Source of the DNA: Micromonospora orduensis
Lineage (GTDB): Bacteria; Actinomycetota; Actinomycetes; Mycobacteriales; Micromonosporaceae
Direction: 5' to 3'
Assembly: GCF_006228125.1 (NCBI RefSeq)
Contig: NZ_VDFY01000230.1
Location: 1 to 64,000, forward strand
DNA length: 64,000 nucleotides
Each line of letters begins with the position of its first letter. Position 1 is the stretch's first letter. The notes beneath the pieces were generated by a model. The model saw only the letters and a list, made by a program, of their open reading frames with translations. It had not been told where the DNA came from and ran no database searches. The position numbers and the translations under genes are program-made. Shown here one piece after another: positions 7,805 through 16,424 of the stretch.

Positions 7805-8764
7805 TCAGCCGTCCAGCGGGGCCGGGTCGGCCGGTAGCGGCGTGGGTGGTGTGACGCGACGGCCGGCCCGGGCACCACCCAGCACCACCACCGCGACGCC
7901 GACCAGCAGCAGCGCCATCCCCAGCAGCGCGTACGGGCGGGGCAGCTGGCCCAGCCACGCCCACCCGAGCAGCGCCGCGCCGGGCACCTCCAGCAGGATC
8001 AGCACGCTCACCGTGGTCGCCGAGATCTTGTGCAGGGCGTAGTTGAACATCGAGTGTCCGAGCAGTTGGGCGCCGGCCACCAGGGCCAGGATGGCCAGCC
8101 AGGTGCGCGGGTCGAAGCCGACCAGTCGTACGCCACCGAGAAGGCAGACCACCAGCAGGATGAGCGCGCAGATGCCGTAGCAGATGGTGGTGTAGGTGGT
8201 GGTGCTGATGCTGGCCCGGGCGCGTTCACCGAAGGCCGTGTAGACGGCGGCGAAGATGCCGCCGGTCACCGCCAGCAGGTCACCGACGACTGCCTTACCG
8301 GACACGCCCACGTCGGCGCCGGTGGCGATCACCGCGCCGCCGGCCGCCACCGCGACGCCGATCCACACCACCAGGGGCAGCCGCCGTCCCTGGGCGCGGG
8401 CGATCAGCCCCTGCCAGATGGGCTGGGTGGCGCCCAGGGCGGTGGCCGCGGCGACCGAGGTGAGCTGCGCGCTCGGCACCCAGGTGGCGAAGTGCGCGGC
8501 CAGCGCGACCCCGGACAGGACACAGAACAGGCCCTCGCGCCGGCCGGCGCCGACGGTCAGCCGGCGGAACTCGGCCCGGCGCCGAGCCAGGGAGAAGGGG
8601 CTCAGCACGGCGACCGCGAGCAGGTTGCGCCAGAACGCGATGGCAAGCGCCGGAGCGGCGGCGTACGCGATCAACGGCCCGGACGACGACACGGCGACGA
8701 CGGCCAGGCCGACCGCTCCGGTGGTCAGCGGGTCCAGGGACGGGCGGTCCGAAGGTGGGGGCAC
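7805..8764 (-). CDS. EamA/DMT-family transporter
   Basis: 319 aa with about ten hydrophobic helices in two repeated halves, the hallmark of the drug/metabolite transporter (EamA) family. The N-terminal half includes GLAVVAVSSSGPLIAYAA and FWRNLLAVAVLSPFSLARRR; the second half includes LAILALVAGAQLLGHSMFNYALHK (described in part) and PRPYALLGMALLLVGVAVVV. The substrate is unknown, probably a small metabolite or amino acid exported across the cytoplasmic membrane. Confidence 0.85.
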   Translation of the reverse strand: MPPPSDRPSLDPLTTGAVGLAVVAVSSSGPLIAYAAAPALAIAFWRNLLAVAVLSPFSLARRRAEFRRLTVGAGRREGLFCVLSGVALAAHFATWVPSAQLTSVAAATALGATQPIWQGLIARAQGRRLPLVVWIGVAVAAGGAVIATGADVGVSGKAVVGDLLAVTGGIFAAVYTAFGERARASISTTTYTTICYGICALILLVVCLLGGVRLVGFDPRTWLAILALVAGAQLLGHSMFNYALHKISATTVSVLILLEVPGAALLGWAWLGQLPRPYALLGMALLLVGVAVVVLGGARAGRRVTPPTPLPADPAPLDG

Positions 8765-8867
8765 GGGGAGTAATCCTCACACGTATGACGGGCAACACGG
8801 ACGGTCAGCGCTCCGTTACCATCACGCGGTCACGCCGGCGACCACGACCGCCCGGAGGCGTTCCCCC

Positions 8868-9575
8868 ATGCCCAGCTACCAGGCGGTTCTGTTCGACTTC
8901 TTCGGCACGCTTACCCGTTCGGTGCAACGCGGCGTCGCCCACCTCGGCACCGCCGAGTTGCTCGGCTGCCCCACCGACACGTTGACCGAGGTGCTGGACC
9001 GCACCTACTACGAGCGGGCCACCGGCCGCCTCGGTGACGCCCAGGCGACGCTGCGCTGGGTGTGCGCCCAGGTGGGCGTACACCCCAGCGACCATGCGCT
9101 GCGCGCGGCCGTGGCGTCCCGGCACCGGGCCGTCCGCGCGGACACCCGGCTGCGCGCCGACGCGGTGCCGGTGCTCGCGGCCCTGCGCGGACGCGGCCTG
9201 CGCACCGGCGTGATCAGCGACTGTACGCACGAACTGCCGGCGTTCCTCCCGCAGCTCGCGGTCGCCCCGCTGCTCGACGTGCGGGTCTTCTCCGTGCAGG
9301 TCGGACAGTGCAAGCCGGATCCGGCGCTCTACCTGACCGCCTGTCGCCGGCTCGGGCTGGCGCCGGCGGACTGCCTCTACGTCGGCGACGGCGGCAGTCA
9401 GGAGCTGACCGGGGCAGATCGGGCCGGGATGACGGCCGTCCGGCTCGCCGCGCCCGACCTCGGCGAACACATGGTGTTCAACGCCGACCGGGACTGGCAC
9501 GGGCCGGTGCTCGGCACGCTGCGCGAGGTGCTCGACCTCGTCGACTCCGACGTCGAGGTGGTCGGTGCGGCCTGA
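8868..9575 (+). CDS. HAD-family hydrolase
   Basis: 235 aa. HAD motif I is LFDFFGTLT: the usual nucleophile position reads DFFGT, with Asp first and Phe-Gly-Thr following. Motif II is GVISDCTHE, motif III the Lys in QCKPDPALY, and motif IV VGDGGSQELTGA. It is therefore a haloacid-dehalogenase-type phosphatase with a helical cap. The ATG at 8868 has GGAGG 9 nt upstream. The substrate is unknown. Confidence 0.88.
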   Translation: MPSYQAVLFDFFGTLTRSVQRGVAHLGTAELLGCPTDTLTEVLDRTYYERATGRLGDAQATLRWVCAQVGVHPSDHALRAAVASRHRAVRADTRLRADAVPVLAALRGRGLRTGVISDCTHELPAFLPQLAVAPLLDVRVFSVQVGQCKPDPALYLTACRRLGLAPADCLYVGDGGSQELTGADRAGMTAVRLAAPDLGEHMVFNADRDWHGPVLGTLREVLDLVDSDVEVVGAA

Positions 9576-9592
9576 CGGCCCGGCCACCGGTC

Positions 9593-10123
9593 TCAGCGGC
9601 GGCGGACCCGGTGCAGGCGGAACGGCTTGCGGGTGGCCCGCACCGCCGGTGTGGCGCGGGGCGACTCGGACTGCGCGTCGGACGGCAGGTCGGCGCCGGC
9701 CAGCGGCGCACCGGCCGGAGCGAGCCGGTTCACCGCGCAGCCGTCGGCGGCCCACCGTGCGACCAGGTCAGCGGTCGGGCCGGGCGCGTTCAGGCGCTTG
9801 CCCGCCACCAGCGGCGCGGTGGTGTCCCACGCCTCGGTGCCCGGGCGCACCCGGGACACCCGGGCCGGCCAGGTGACGATCCGGCCACCGTGGTCACCGC
9901 GCAGCGTGACCTGCGCCTCGGTCGCGTCGGCCAGGCCCGGCGCGGCCTGCTCACCCGGACCGCTGACCACGAAGAGCGCGCCCTCCAACGGGGCGCACCA
10001 GAGCGCGAGCGCCGGCCCGCCAGCCACGCTGACCCAGGCCACGGCGGCCTTCTTCATCGCCTCGTCGACCAGCGGCGTGCCGCCGGGGGCATCCTCGTCC
10101 GTCACACCCGCATTCTCCCGCAT
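9593..10123 (-). CDS. Hypothetical protein with a basic C-terminal tail
   Basis: 176 aa if the ATG at 10123 is used; a GTG at 10105 is a possible start. The centre (VAWVSVAGGPALALWCAPLEGALFVVSGPGEQ) alternates short hydrophobic strands, and the C-terminus is basic (RATRKPFRLHRVRRR). It may have a pyridoxamine-oxidase-like split-barrel fold, but no signature is clear enough to assign a family. It lies 18 nt upstream of the phzF-like gene on the same strand's neighbour side and reads toward the HAD gene. Confidence 0.6.
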   Translation of the reverse strand: MRENAGVTDEDAPGGTPLVDEAMKKAAVAWVSVAGGPALALWCAPLEGALFVVSGPGEQAAPGLADATEAQVTLRGDHGGRIVTWPARVSRVRPGTEAWDTTAPLVAGKRLNAPGPTADLVARWAADGCAVNRLAPAGAPLAGADLPSDAQSESPRATPAVRATRKPFRLHRVRRR

Positions 10124-10141
10124 GGACGGCTGCCCGCCCGG

Positions 10142-11011
10142 TCAGCCCACGAAGGGCGGCACGGCGATCTCGCCCCGGGCCACCGGCATCACCTGGCCGG
10201 AGACCGTCGCGCCGACCACCACGCCGCCGGCGGCGGTGACCGTGCAGGCCAGCGCGGACGGACGGTTCATCTCCACACCCTGGCGGACCGCGTACTCCGA
10301 CATCCCCTCACCGGGCAGCAGGCCACTCGCCACCAACCAGACACCGAGACCGAGCGCCGCCGAGCCGGTCGCCGGATCCTCAGGTACGCCGAGCCCCGGC
10401 ACGAAGACCCGGGCGTGCGCGGTTTGCGCTGCGGCGTCCCAGGAGAAGACGCTGACGTGCGCCACCCCGTACCGCTCCGCCGCAGCCGGGTTCACCCGTG
10501 CCCGGGCCAGCGCCTCCGGCCGCACCGGCAGATAGGGGAACTCCAACCCGCAGCCGGCCACCCGGGGGGCCGGTCCGGCGTGGTCGTCCGCGTCCAGCCC
10601 GGCGATCTCCAGCAACGGCTCGGCGTCCAACTCGGGGCCGAGGGTGGGGGTCCCACCGGTAAGCGTCGCGCCGGACGCCGTCACCTCGATCGGCAGCACC
10701 CCGGCACCGCACTCCTGAGTGATCCGCCCCACACCGAACATTCCGCGTCGGCTCGCGGTCACCGCCGCGCCGACGCTGGGATGCCCGGCGAACGGCAACT
10801 CCTCGACCGGAGTGAAGATCCGGGCCCGGTAGGTGGCACCGACCTGCGTCGGGGGCAGCACGAACACCGTCTCGGAAAGGTTGAACTCCAGCGCGAGCGC
10901 CTGCATCTGCTCCGTCGCCAGCGCCTCCGCGCCGAACACCACGGCCAGCGGGTTGCCGGCGAACGGGCGGTCGGTGAAGACGTCCACGATCTCGTACGCC
11001 AAGGTCGACAT
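10142..11011 (-). CDS. PhzF-family epimerase/isomerase-like protein
   Basis: 289 aa. The N-terminal EIVDVFTDRPFAGNPLAVV is the standard PhzF signature; LSETVFV, PVEELPFAGHPSVG and FVPGLGVPEDPATGSAA are the other conserved blocks of this two-domain diaminopimelate-epimerase fold. The acidic residue in the NLSE block is the catalytic acid/base in PhzF. The real start is the ATG at 11011 that begins MSTLAYE; the reading frame extends far upstream only because the opposite strand is coding. Physiological role unknown. Confidence 0.87.
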   Translation of the reverse strand: MSTLAYEIVDVFTDRPFAGNPLAVVFGAEALATEQMQALALEFNLSETVFVLPPTQVGATYRARIFTPVEELPFAGHPSVGAAVTASRRGMFGVGRITQECGAGVLPIEVTASGATLTGGTPTLGPELDAEPLLEIAGLDADDHAGPAPRVAGCGLEFPYLPVRPEALARARVNPAAAERYGVAHVSVFSWDAAAQTAHARVFVPGLGVPEDPATGSAALGLGVWLVASGLLPGEGMSEYAVRQGVEMNRPSALACTVTAAGGVVVGATVSGQVMPVARGEIAVPPFVG

Positions 11012-11044
11012 GTTGATAAACACTAGGCGCTTAGGCTGGTGCCC

Positions 11045-12331
11045 GTGAGCACGCCGACCCGGGTCTACATCGCCCGCCTCGCCGGAGTCGCCGTCTTCGA
11101 TCCGAACGGTGACCAGGTGGGCCGGGTTCGTGACGCCGTGGCCCGGCTCCGGGCGACCAAACGTCCCCCGGAGGTGGTGGGCCTCGTCGCCGAGATGCCG
11201 ATGCGTCGACGGATCTTCCTGTCCATCAACCGGATCACGTCCATCGACGCGGACGCCGTGGTGCTCGGCTCCGGCACCCTCAACCTGCGCCGGTTCGAGA
11301 AGCGTCCCAACGAGCTGCTCGTCCTCCAGGAGCTGCTGGACCGGCGGGTGAGCCTCGATCCGGGCGGCCAGCCCGGCGCGGTGGTGGACGTCGCGATGGA
11401 GTGCAGCCGGGGCGGCGAGTGGTCGCTGAGCCGGGTCGCCGTCCGCGAGCAGACCGGCCGGCTCAGCCGCAGAGGCCACCTCCACCAGGTCGAATGGGAC
11501 CGGGTGCGCGGCCTCAGCGGCATCGCCGACAACCGGGGTACGGCGAACCTGCTCGCCGTCCTGGAGGACATGCGCCCGGCCGACCTGGCCAACGCCCTTC
11601 AGGACCTGCCCGACTCGCGCCGCAACGAGGTCGCGGCGGCGCTCAACGACGAGCGGCTGGCCGACGTGCTCAGCGAGCTGCCGGAGCACGACCAGGTGGA
11701 GATCCTCGCCGCGCTGGACCGGGAACGGGCCGCCGACGTCCTGGAGGAGATGGACCCGGACGACGCCGCGGACCTGCTCAACGAACTGCCCCCGCCGGAG
11801 CAGGACGTCCTGCTGGACCTGATGGAGCCGGACGAGGCCGACCCGGTGCGTCAGCTGCTCAAGTACACGCCGGGCACGGCGGGCAGCGTGATGACCTCGG
11901 AACCGGTCATCCTGCCGCCGGACGCCACAGTCGCCGAGGCGCTCGCCCGGATCCGGGAACCGCAGCTCTCCCCCGCCGTCGCCGCCCAGGTCTTCGTGAC
12001 CCGCGCCCCGCAGAACACGCCGACCGGCCGCTACCTGGGCATGGTGCACTTCCAGGCGCTGCTGCGCGAACCCCCGGCCGACCTGCTCGGCAAGGTGGTG
12101 GTCAACGACATCGACCCGCTGCGGCCCACCACCCCGCTGCCGGAGATCACCCGCCGGATGGCCACGTACGACCTGGTGGCCATGCCGGTGATCGACCGGA
12201 ACAACCGGCTTGTCGGCGCCGTGACCGTGGACGACGTGCTGGACCACTCACTGCCCCGGGACTGGCGCGACCGGGACGCCCTGAGCGCGCCGGGCGCCAC
12301 CGACGCGGCGTTGGACGGCGCGGATGGCTGA
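11045..12331 (+). CDS. MgtE N-terminal/CBS domain protein without membrane part
   Basis: 428 aa, or two residues longer from the GTG at 11039. The N-terminal ~120 residues form a PRC-like beta domain (RVYIARLAGVAVFDPNGDQV). The MgtE N-terminal superhelix follows (RNEVAAALNDERLADVLSELP and EEMDPDDAADLLNELPPPEQ), then a pair of CBS domains from about residue 275. The Mg2+ channel domain is absent. It overlaps the DUF1003 gene by 8 nt and precedes mrp, the same neighbourhood as Rv1232c-Rv1231c-mrp in mycobacteria. It probably senses Mg2+ or nucleotides and acts with the DUF1003 membrane protein. Confidence 0.86.
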   Translation: MSTPTRVYIARLAGVAVFDPNGDQVGRVRDAVARLRATKRPPEVVGLVAEMPMRRRIFLSINRITSIDADAVVLGSGTLNLRRFEKRPNELLVLQELLDRRVSLDPGGQPGAVVDVAMECSRGGEWSLSRVAVREQTGRLSRRGHLHQVEWDRVRGLSGIADNRGTANLLAVLEDMRPADLANALQDLPDSRRNEVAAALNDERLADVLSELPEHDQVEILAALDRERAADVLEEMDPDDAADLLNELPPPEQDVLLDLMEPDEADPVRQLLKYTPGTAGSVMTSEPVILPPDATVAEALARIREPQLSPAVAAQVFVTRAPQNTPTGRYLGMVHFQALLREPPADLLGKVVVNDIDPLRPTTPLPEITRRMATYDLVAMPVIDRNNRLVGAVTVDDVLDHSLPRDWRDRDALSAPGATDAALDGADG

Positions 12332-12974
12332 GCAGCGGCGGGCCGAGCGGCTTGACCAGCCGCGCGAGCCTCGAGGAGTCAAGCTGCCCCGGTTCGACGC
12401 GGAGGCGTTCGGCAGGTGGTCGGAGGGCATCGCCCGGGGCATGGGCACCGCGAACTTCATCGTGATCATGACGGTGGTCATCACGATCTGGTTCCTGTGG
12501 AACACGTTGGCCCCGGCGGAACTGCGCTTCGACCCGTACACCTTCACGTTCCTCACCCTGGTGCTGTCGTTGCAGGCCAGCTACGCGGCGCCGCTGATCC
12601 TGCTGGCTCAGAACCGGCAGGCCGACCGGGACCGGTTGGCGGCGGAGGAGGACCGGCGGCGGGCCACCGCGCAGAAGGCCGACACCGAGTACCTGGCCCG
12701 GGAGATCGCCGCGCTGCGGATCGCGCTGGGCGAGGTCGCCACCCGCGACTTCCTGCGCTCCGAGCTGACCCGGCTCGCCGAGGAGCTGGACGAGGCGGGG
12801 CAGCGCCGGCAGCGGCTGGAGCGCCGCCAGCAGGAGAAGGACAGCAGGCAGGAGCGGCGTGCCCAGCGGGCGACCGACGGTGTGGGGCTGGAGGAGCCGC
12901 GCGACGACCTGGACGGCGACTTCGCCCGTGACACCCGGCCGGACGGCACCGGCCCGCGCCGGTCGGAGAGCTGA
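12324..12974 (+). CDS. DUF1003 membrane protein
   Basis: 216 aa. Two membrane helices lie at about residues 47-67 and 75-98 (FIVIMTVVITIWFLWNTL and FTFLTLVLSLQASYAAPLIL), with the conserved LAQNRQADRDR after the second. A long charged coiled-coil-like region follows, rich in Arg, Glu and Gln. This is the usual DUF1003 layout. The start lies inside the end of the CBS-domain gene, so the two are translationally coupled. Function unknown. Confidence 0.88.
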   Translation: MAEQRRAERLDQPREPRGVKLPRFDAEAFGRWSEGIARGMGTANFIVIMTVVITIWFLWNTLAPAELRFDPYTFTFLTLVLSLQASYAAPLILLAQNRQADRDRLAAEEDRRRATAQKADTEYLAREIAALRIALGEVATRDFLRSELTRLAEELDEAGQRRQRLERRQQEKDSRQERRAQRATDGVGLEEPRDDLDGDFARDTRPDGTGPRRSES

Positions 12975-13050
12975 CCAACAGGTAATCGATTGGCTCACAC
13001 CGCGCCGGGCAGAGGCGGCAGCGGATGCCCCTCGACGTAGCATTGCGGGC

Positions 13051-14199
13051 ATGTCAGCACCCGTCAGCACCGTCGAGGACGCGATCCAGGCCGCCCTGGC
13101 CACCGTCAACGACCCGGAGATCCGCCGGCCCATCACCGAGCTGGGCATGGTCCGCTCGGCCACGATCGCCGACAGCGGGGTCGTACGGGTCGAGCTGCTG
13201 CTCACCGTCGCCGGCTGCCCGCTGAAGGACAAGCTGCGCACGGACATCACCGCCGCGGTCGCCGCGGTGCCCGGGGTGACCGGTGTGGAGATCGACTTCG
13301 GTGTGATGACCCCGGAGCAGCGGCAGTCGTTGCAGTCGCAGCTGCGCGGCGGCGGTGCCAGCGAGGAGCCGGTCATCCCGTTCGCCCAGCCCGGCTCACG
13401 GACCCGGGTGTACGCGGTCGCCAGCGGCAAGGGCGGCGTCGGCAAGTCCAGCGTGACCGTCAACCTGGCGGCTGCGCTCGCCGCCCGCGGGCTCTCCGTG
13501 GGTGTGGTCGACGCCGACATCTACGGCCACTCGGTGCCCCGGATGCTCGGCGCGGACGCCCGCCCCACCCGGGTCGAAGACATGATCATGCCGCCGCAGT
13601 CGCACGGCGTGAAGGTGATCTCGATCGGCATGTTCACCTCCGGCAACGCCGCAGTGGTGTGGCGCGGCCCGATGCTGCACCGGGCGTTGCAGCAGTTCCT
13701 CGCCGACGTCTACTGGGGCGACCTGGACGTGCTCCTGCTCGACCTGCCGCCGGGCACCGGCGACGTGGCCATCTCGCTGGCCCAGCTGCTGCCCAACTCG
13801 GAGATCCTGGTGGTCACCACCCCGCAGGCCGCCGCCGCCGAGGTGGCCGAGCGGGCCGGCGCGATCGCCCTGCAGACCCACCAGCGGGTGGTCGGCGTCA
13901 TCGAGAACATGTCCTGGCTGGAGCTGCCGGACGGCTCCCGGATGGAGATCTTCGGCGCTGGCGGTGGCGCGCAGGTCGCCGAGTCGCTGACCAAGACGAT
14001 CGGCGCGCAGGTGCCGCTGCTCGGGCAGATCCCGCTGGACACCCGCGTGCGGGAGGCCGGCGACGCCGGTAACCCGATCGTGCTGGCCGAGCCGGAGTCG
14101 CCGGCCGCGCAGGCGCTCGGCACGATCGCCGACCGGCTGGCGCTGCGCCGCGAGTCGCTGCTCGGCAAGCCGCTCGGCCTCAAGCCCGCCGGGCGCTGA
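13051..14199 (+). CDS. mrp: Mrp/NBP35-family Fe-S cluster carrier ATPase
   Basis: 382 aa. The N-terminal ~90 residues form a MIP18/DUF59 domain. The ParA-like P-loop ATPase begins with the deviant Walker A VASGKGGVGKSSVT, followed by VVDADIYGHSVPRMLG and LLLDLPPGTGDVAIS. The usual C-terminal CxxC motif of bacterial Mrp is not visible, since the C-terminal third has no paired cysteines; actinobacterial homologues often differ here. The family carries or transfers iron-sulfur clusters to apoproteins. The ATG at 13051 has little leader and no strong ribosome site, so a leaderless transcript is possible. A hairpin follows the stop. Confidence 0.9.
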   Translation: MSAPVSTVEDAIQAALATVNDPEIRRPITELGMVRSATIADSGVVRVELLLTVAGCPLKDKLRTDITAAVAAVPGVTGVEIDFGVMTPEQRQSLQSQLRGGGASEEPVIPFAQPGSRTRVYAVASGKGGVGKSSVTVNLAAALAARGLSVGVVDADIYGHSVPRMLGADARPTRVEDMIMPPQSHGVKVISIGMFTSGNAAVVWRGPMLHRALQQFLADVYWGDLDVLLLDLPPGTGDVAISLAQLLPNSEILVVTTPQAAAAEVAERAGAIALQTHQRVVGVIENMSWLELPDGSRMEIFGAGGGAQVAESLTKTIGAQVPLLGQIPLDTRVREAGDAGNPIVLAEPESPAAQALGTIADRLALRRESLLGKPLGLKPAGR

Positions 14200-14218
14200 G
14201 CACCCCCTGATCGACGGA

Positions 14219-14249
14219 CGCCCCGCCTGCCACTCGGGCCTGCGGGGCG
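14219..14249 (+). terminator. GC-rich hairpin after mrp
   Basis: Left arm CGCCCCGC at 14219-14226 pairs perfectly with GCGGGGCG at 14242-14249, giving a 15-nt loop. It lies 20 nt after the mrp stop and 26 nt before the convergent tatB stop, so it may serve both strands. No T-run is present, as is common for actinomycete terminators. Confidence 0.5.
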
Positions 14250-14274
14250 CGTTCGTGCAGATGCCGGGTCGGTG

Positions 14275-14697
14275 TCAGGTGGCGTCGTCGTAGCTGACCC
14301 GGGGGGCCGGCGCCGAGGGGGCGCCGGTGGCCGTGCCGGGACGCGCGCCGTTCGACCGCAGGTCGGCGGCGTTGGCCACATCCTTCAGGTCGTCGTGCAC
14401 GCCGCTGACGTCCGCCCGCAGGTTGTCGTAGACGCCCTGCAACGGCTTGCGGATCGCCGCCTCGTCCTCCTCGCTGAGGAGGTGCTTGCGGATGAACGCC
14501 TTGGGATGCAGATCTTCCAGCTGGATGTCGGTGCCCAGCTCGCGGCTCAGGTCGCCGGTGGCGTTGCGGGCCATGTTGCGCAGGTTACGCACCAAACGCA
14601 GGCCGTCGGTGATCACCGCGGGCAGCCGGTCACCGAAGATCAACAGCGCCAGGAGCAGCAGCGCACCGATCTCCCACCAGTTCAGGTTGTCGAGCAT
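14275..14697 (-). CDS. tatB: Twin-arginine translocase subunit TatB
   Basis: 140 aa. A short N-terminal exposed segment (MLDNLNWWEIGALLLLALLI, first 20 residues) leads into a single helix with the hinge FGDRLP, the TatA/B signature. A long amphipathic helix follows (LRLVRNLRNMARNATGDL). The extended charged C-terminal domain and the ELGTDI region favour TatB over TatA. TatB forms the Tat receptor with TatC in the membrane. It is downstream of the htrA-like protease on the same strand, 76 nt away, as in mycobacteria. Confidence 0.88.
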   Translation of the reverse strand: MLDNLNWWEIGALLLLALLIFGDRLPAVITDGLRLVRNLRNMARNATGDLSRELGTDIQLEDLHPKAFIRKHLLSEEDEAAIRKPLQGVYDNLRADVSGVHDDLKDVANAADLRSNGARPGTATGAPSAPAPRVSYDDAT

Positions 14698-14773
14698 CCC
14701 GCGGGCCTCCTCTCGGCGTCAGAGGCAAGACTACGCACGTGAGGCCGCTTTCGGGCAGGGGGTGCGCCGCTGT

Positions 14774-16189
14774 TCACTTGGCGTCCGCGGCGAGGGTGAC
14801 AGACGTGTTCTGCCGATCGGAACCACGCCTGAACTCGACAGTCACCACCGAGCCGGGCGCGAACTTGCGGACCAGGGCGATCAGATCGGTCGGCTCGGTC
14901 ATCGGTCGGCCGTTGAGCTTGAGGATCACGTCGCCGACCCGCAGCCCGGCACCGGCCGCCGGCCCGGACGGCTCGACCGCGGCCAGCCGTACGCCGCTAC
15001 CGGCACCCGCCCCCGGGCCACCCACCTGGGCGCCGATCACCGTACGCCGGGCCTTGCCGGTGCCGATGATGTCCTGGGTCACCCGCTTGGCCTGGTTGAT
15101 CGGGATGGCGAACGCGAGGCCGATGTTGCCGGCCTCCTGCCCCTCGGCGACCAACGACTTGATCGTGGAGTTCACGCCGACCACCCGCCCGGCCCCGTCG
15201 ACAAGCGGGCCGCCCGAGTTGCCGTGGTTGACCGCCGCGTCGGTCTGGATCGCCGCGTAGTAGCGCACCGGCCCACCCGGCTCACCGGCCTGCATCGTGC
15301 GGTCCAGGGCGCTCACGATGCCGGCGGTGACCGTGTTGGCCAACGAGAGTGGCGAGCCGACGGCGAGCACCGGGTCGCCCACGGCCAGCGCGTCGGAGTT
15401 GCCGAACTCCACCGGCCGCAGCCCCGTCCGACTCACCTTGATCACCGCGATGTCCGATTCCGGGTCCTGACCGACAACTGTCGCCGGCGCGGTGCTGCCG
15501 TCGTTGAAGACCACCGAGGCCTTGCCGCTCCCTCCGGCCAGCACGTGGTCGTTGGTGATCACGTGGCCGTCGGCGCTGGCGATGAACCCGGAACCCTCAC
15601 TCGTGCCGCCGAGGCTGCTCACCCGCACGGTGACCACGCTGGGCAGGACCCGTTCGGCCACCCCGGCCAGCGACTCCGGCCTGCGCTGGGCCAGCGCGGG
15701 CGGCTGCGCCGCCTCCTGACCGAGGACCGTCGCGGCGGCCCCGCCACGCACCGCGAACGCGTACCCCAAGGCGCCGCCGAGGGCGCCCGCGAGCAGGGCG
15801 GTGATCAGCGGGATGAGCAGCAGATGACGCAGCGCGGGGCGGCCCGGCGCCGCGTCCGGGTCGGTGACCGGCTCCGGTTCGGTGCCGGCTGCCACCACGG
15901 CGGGGACCACCACCGCGGCCGGCGCCGCCGGATCCCGCCACGGATCGGCAAGCGCGTCCGACCACCAGGGCGACGGGTCGACGCCGGACCCGCCCGGTGC
16001 CGGCGACCCGGCGTACGGGGCGGCCACCGGTGGCGGGCCCCCTGCCGCCGGTACGCCGCCCGGCGCCGCCACAGGGGCGCTGCCGGCCCCCGGCGCGCCC
16101 GGTGGCCCCACAGGCGGGACCCCTGCCCCGGGCGGTCGCACCGGCGCCGGAGTCTCACCGCCCCGGCGCCAGTCCCAGCCGTCGGTCAC
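14774..16189 (-). CDS. HtrA/DegP-type S1C serine protease with PDZ domain
   Basis: 471 aa from the GTG at 16189, chosen because GGGAGG lies about 8 nt upstream. Residues 1-115 are a cytoplasmic Pro/Gly/Ala-rich tail. One membrane helix (LLLIPLITALLAGALGGALG) follows near residue 120. The protease domain carries His in VITNDHVLAGG, Asp in PESDIAVIKV and Ser in VNHGNSGGPLVD. The C-terminal PDZ domain includes AGLRVGDVILKLNGRPM. It is a membrane-anchored extracytoplasmic quality-control protease. The gene order O-methyltransferase, htrA, tatB, mrp matches mycobacteria, except that sigE and its anti-sigma gene are not here. Confidence 0.9.
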   Translation of the reverse strand: MTDGWDWRRGGETPAPVRPPGAGVPPVGPPGAPGAGSAPVAAPGGVPAAGGPPPVAAPYAGSPAPGGSGVDPSPWWSDALADPWRDPAAPAAVVVPAVVAAGTEPEPVTDPDAAPGRPALRHLLLIPLITALLAGALGGALGYAFAVRGGAAATVLGQEAAQPPALAQRRPESLAGVAERVLPSVVTVRVSSLGGTSEGSGFIASADGHVITNDHVLAGGSGKASVVFNDGSTAPATVVGQDPESDIAVIKVSRTGLRPVEFGNSDALAVGDPVLAVGSPLSLANTVTAGIVSALDRTMQAGEPGGPVRYYAAIQTDAAVNHGNSGGPLVDGAGRVVGVNSTIKSLVAEGQEAGNIGLAFAIPINQAKRVTQDIIGTGKARRTVIGAQVGGPGAGAGSGVRLAAVEPSGPAAGAGLRVGDVILKLNGRPMTEPTDLIALVRKFAPGSVVTVEFRRGSDRQNTSVTLAADAK

Positions 16190-16424
16190 GTCGGTGCCTC
16201 CCAGTCCGTCCCCGGATCCCGCGCCGCGTCGCCCGGCCACGGTCCGGTGTGGGCGCGGCTGACGGGATACCGCCTCCAGGATTGCACGGATGCGCGCGGT
16301 GGAGTCAGCGGTTGCCCCCGGTGATCGCGTACGACGGAAGCCGCGGCTGCGTCCTGGAACGGTCGCCTCTACGCTCACAGTGCCAACCCGCCCCCGCACC
16401 ACGCACCGCCCCCGGAGGTGCCCC

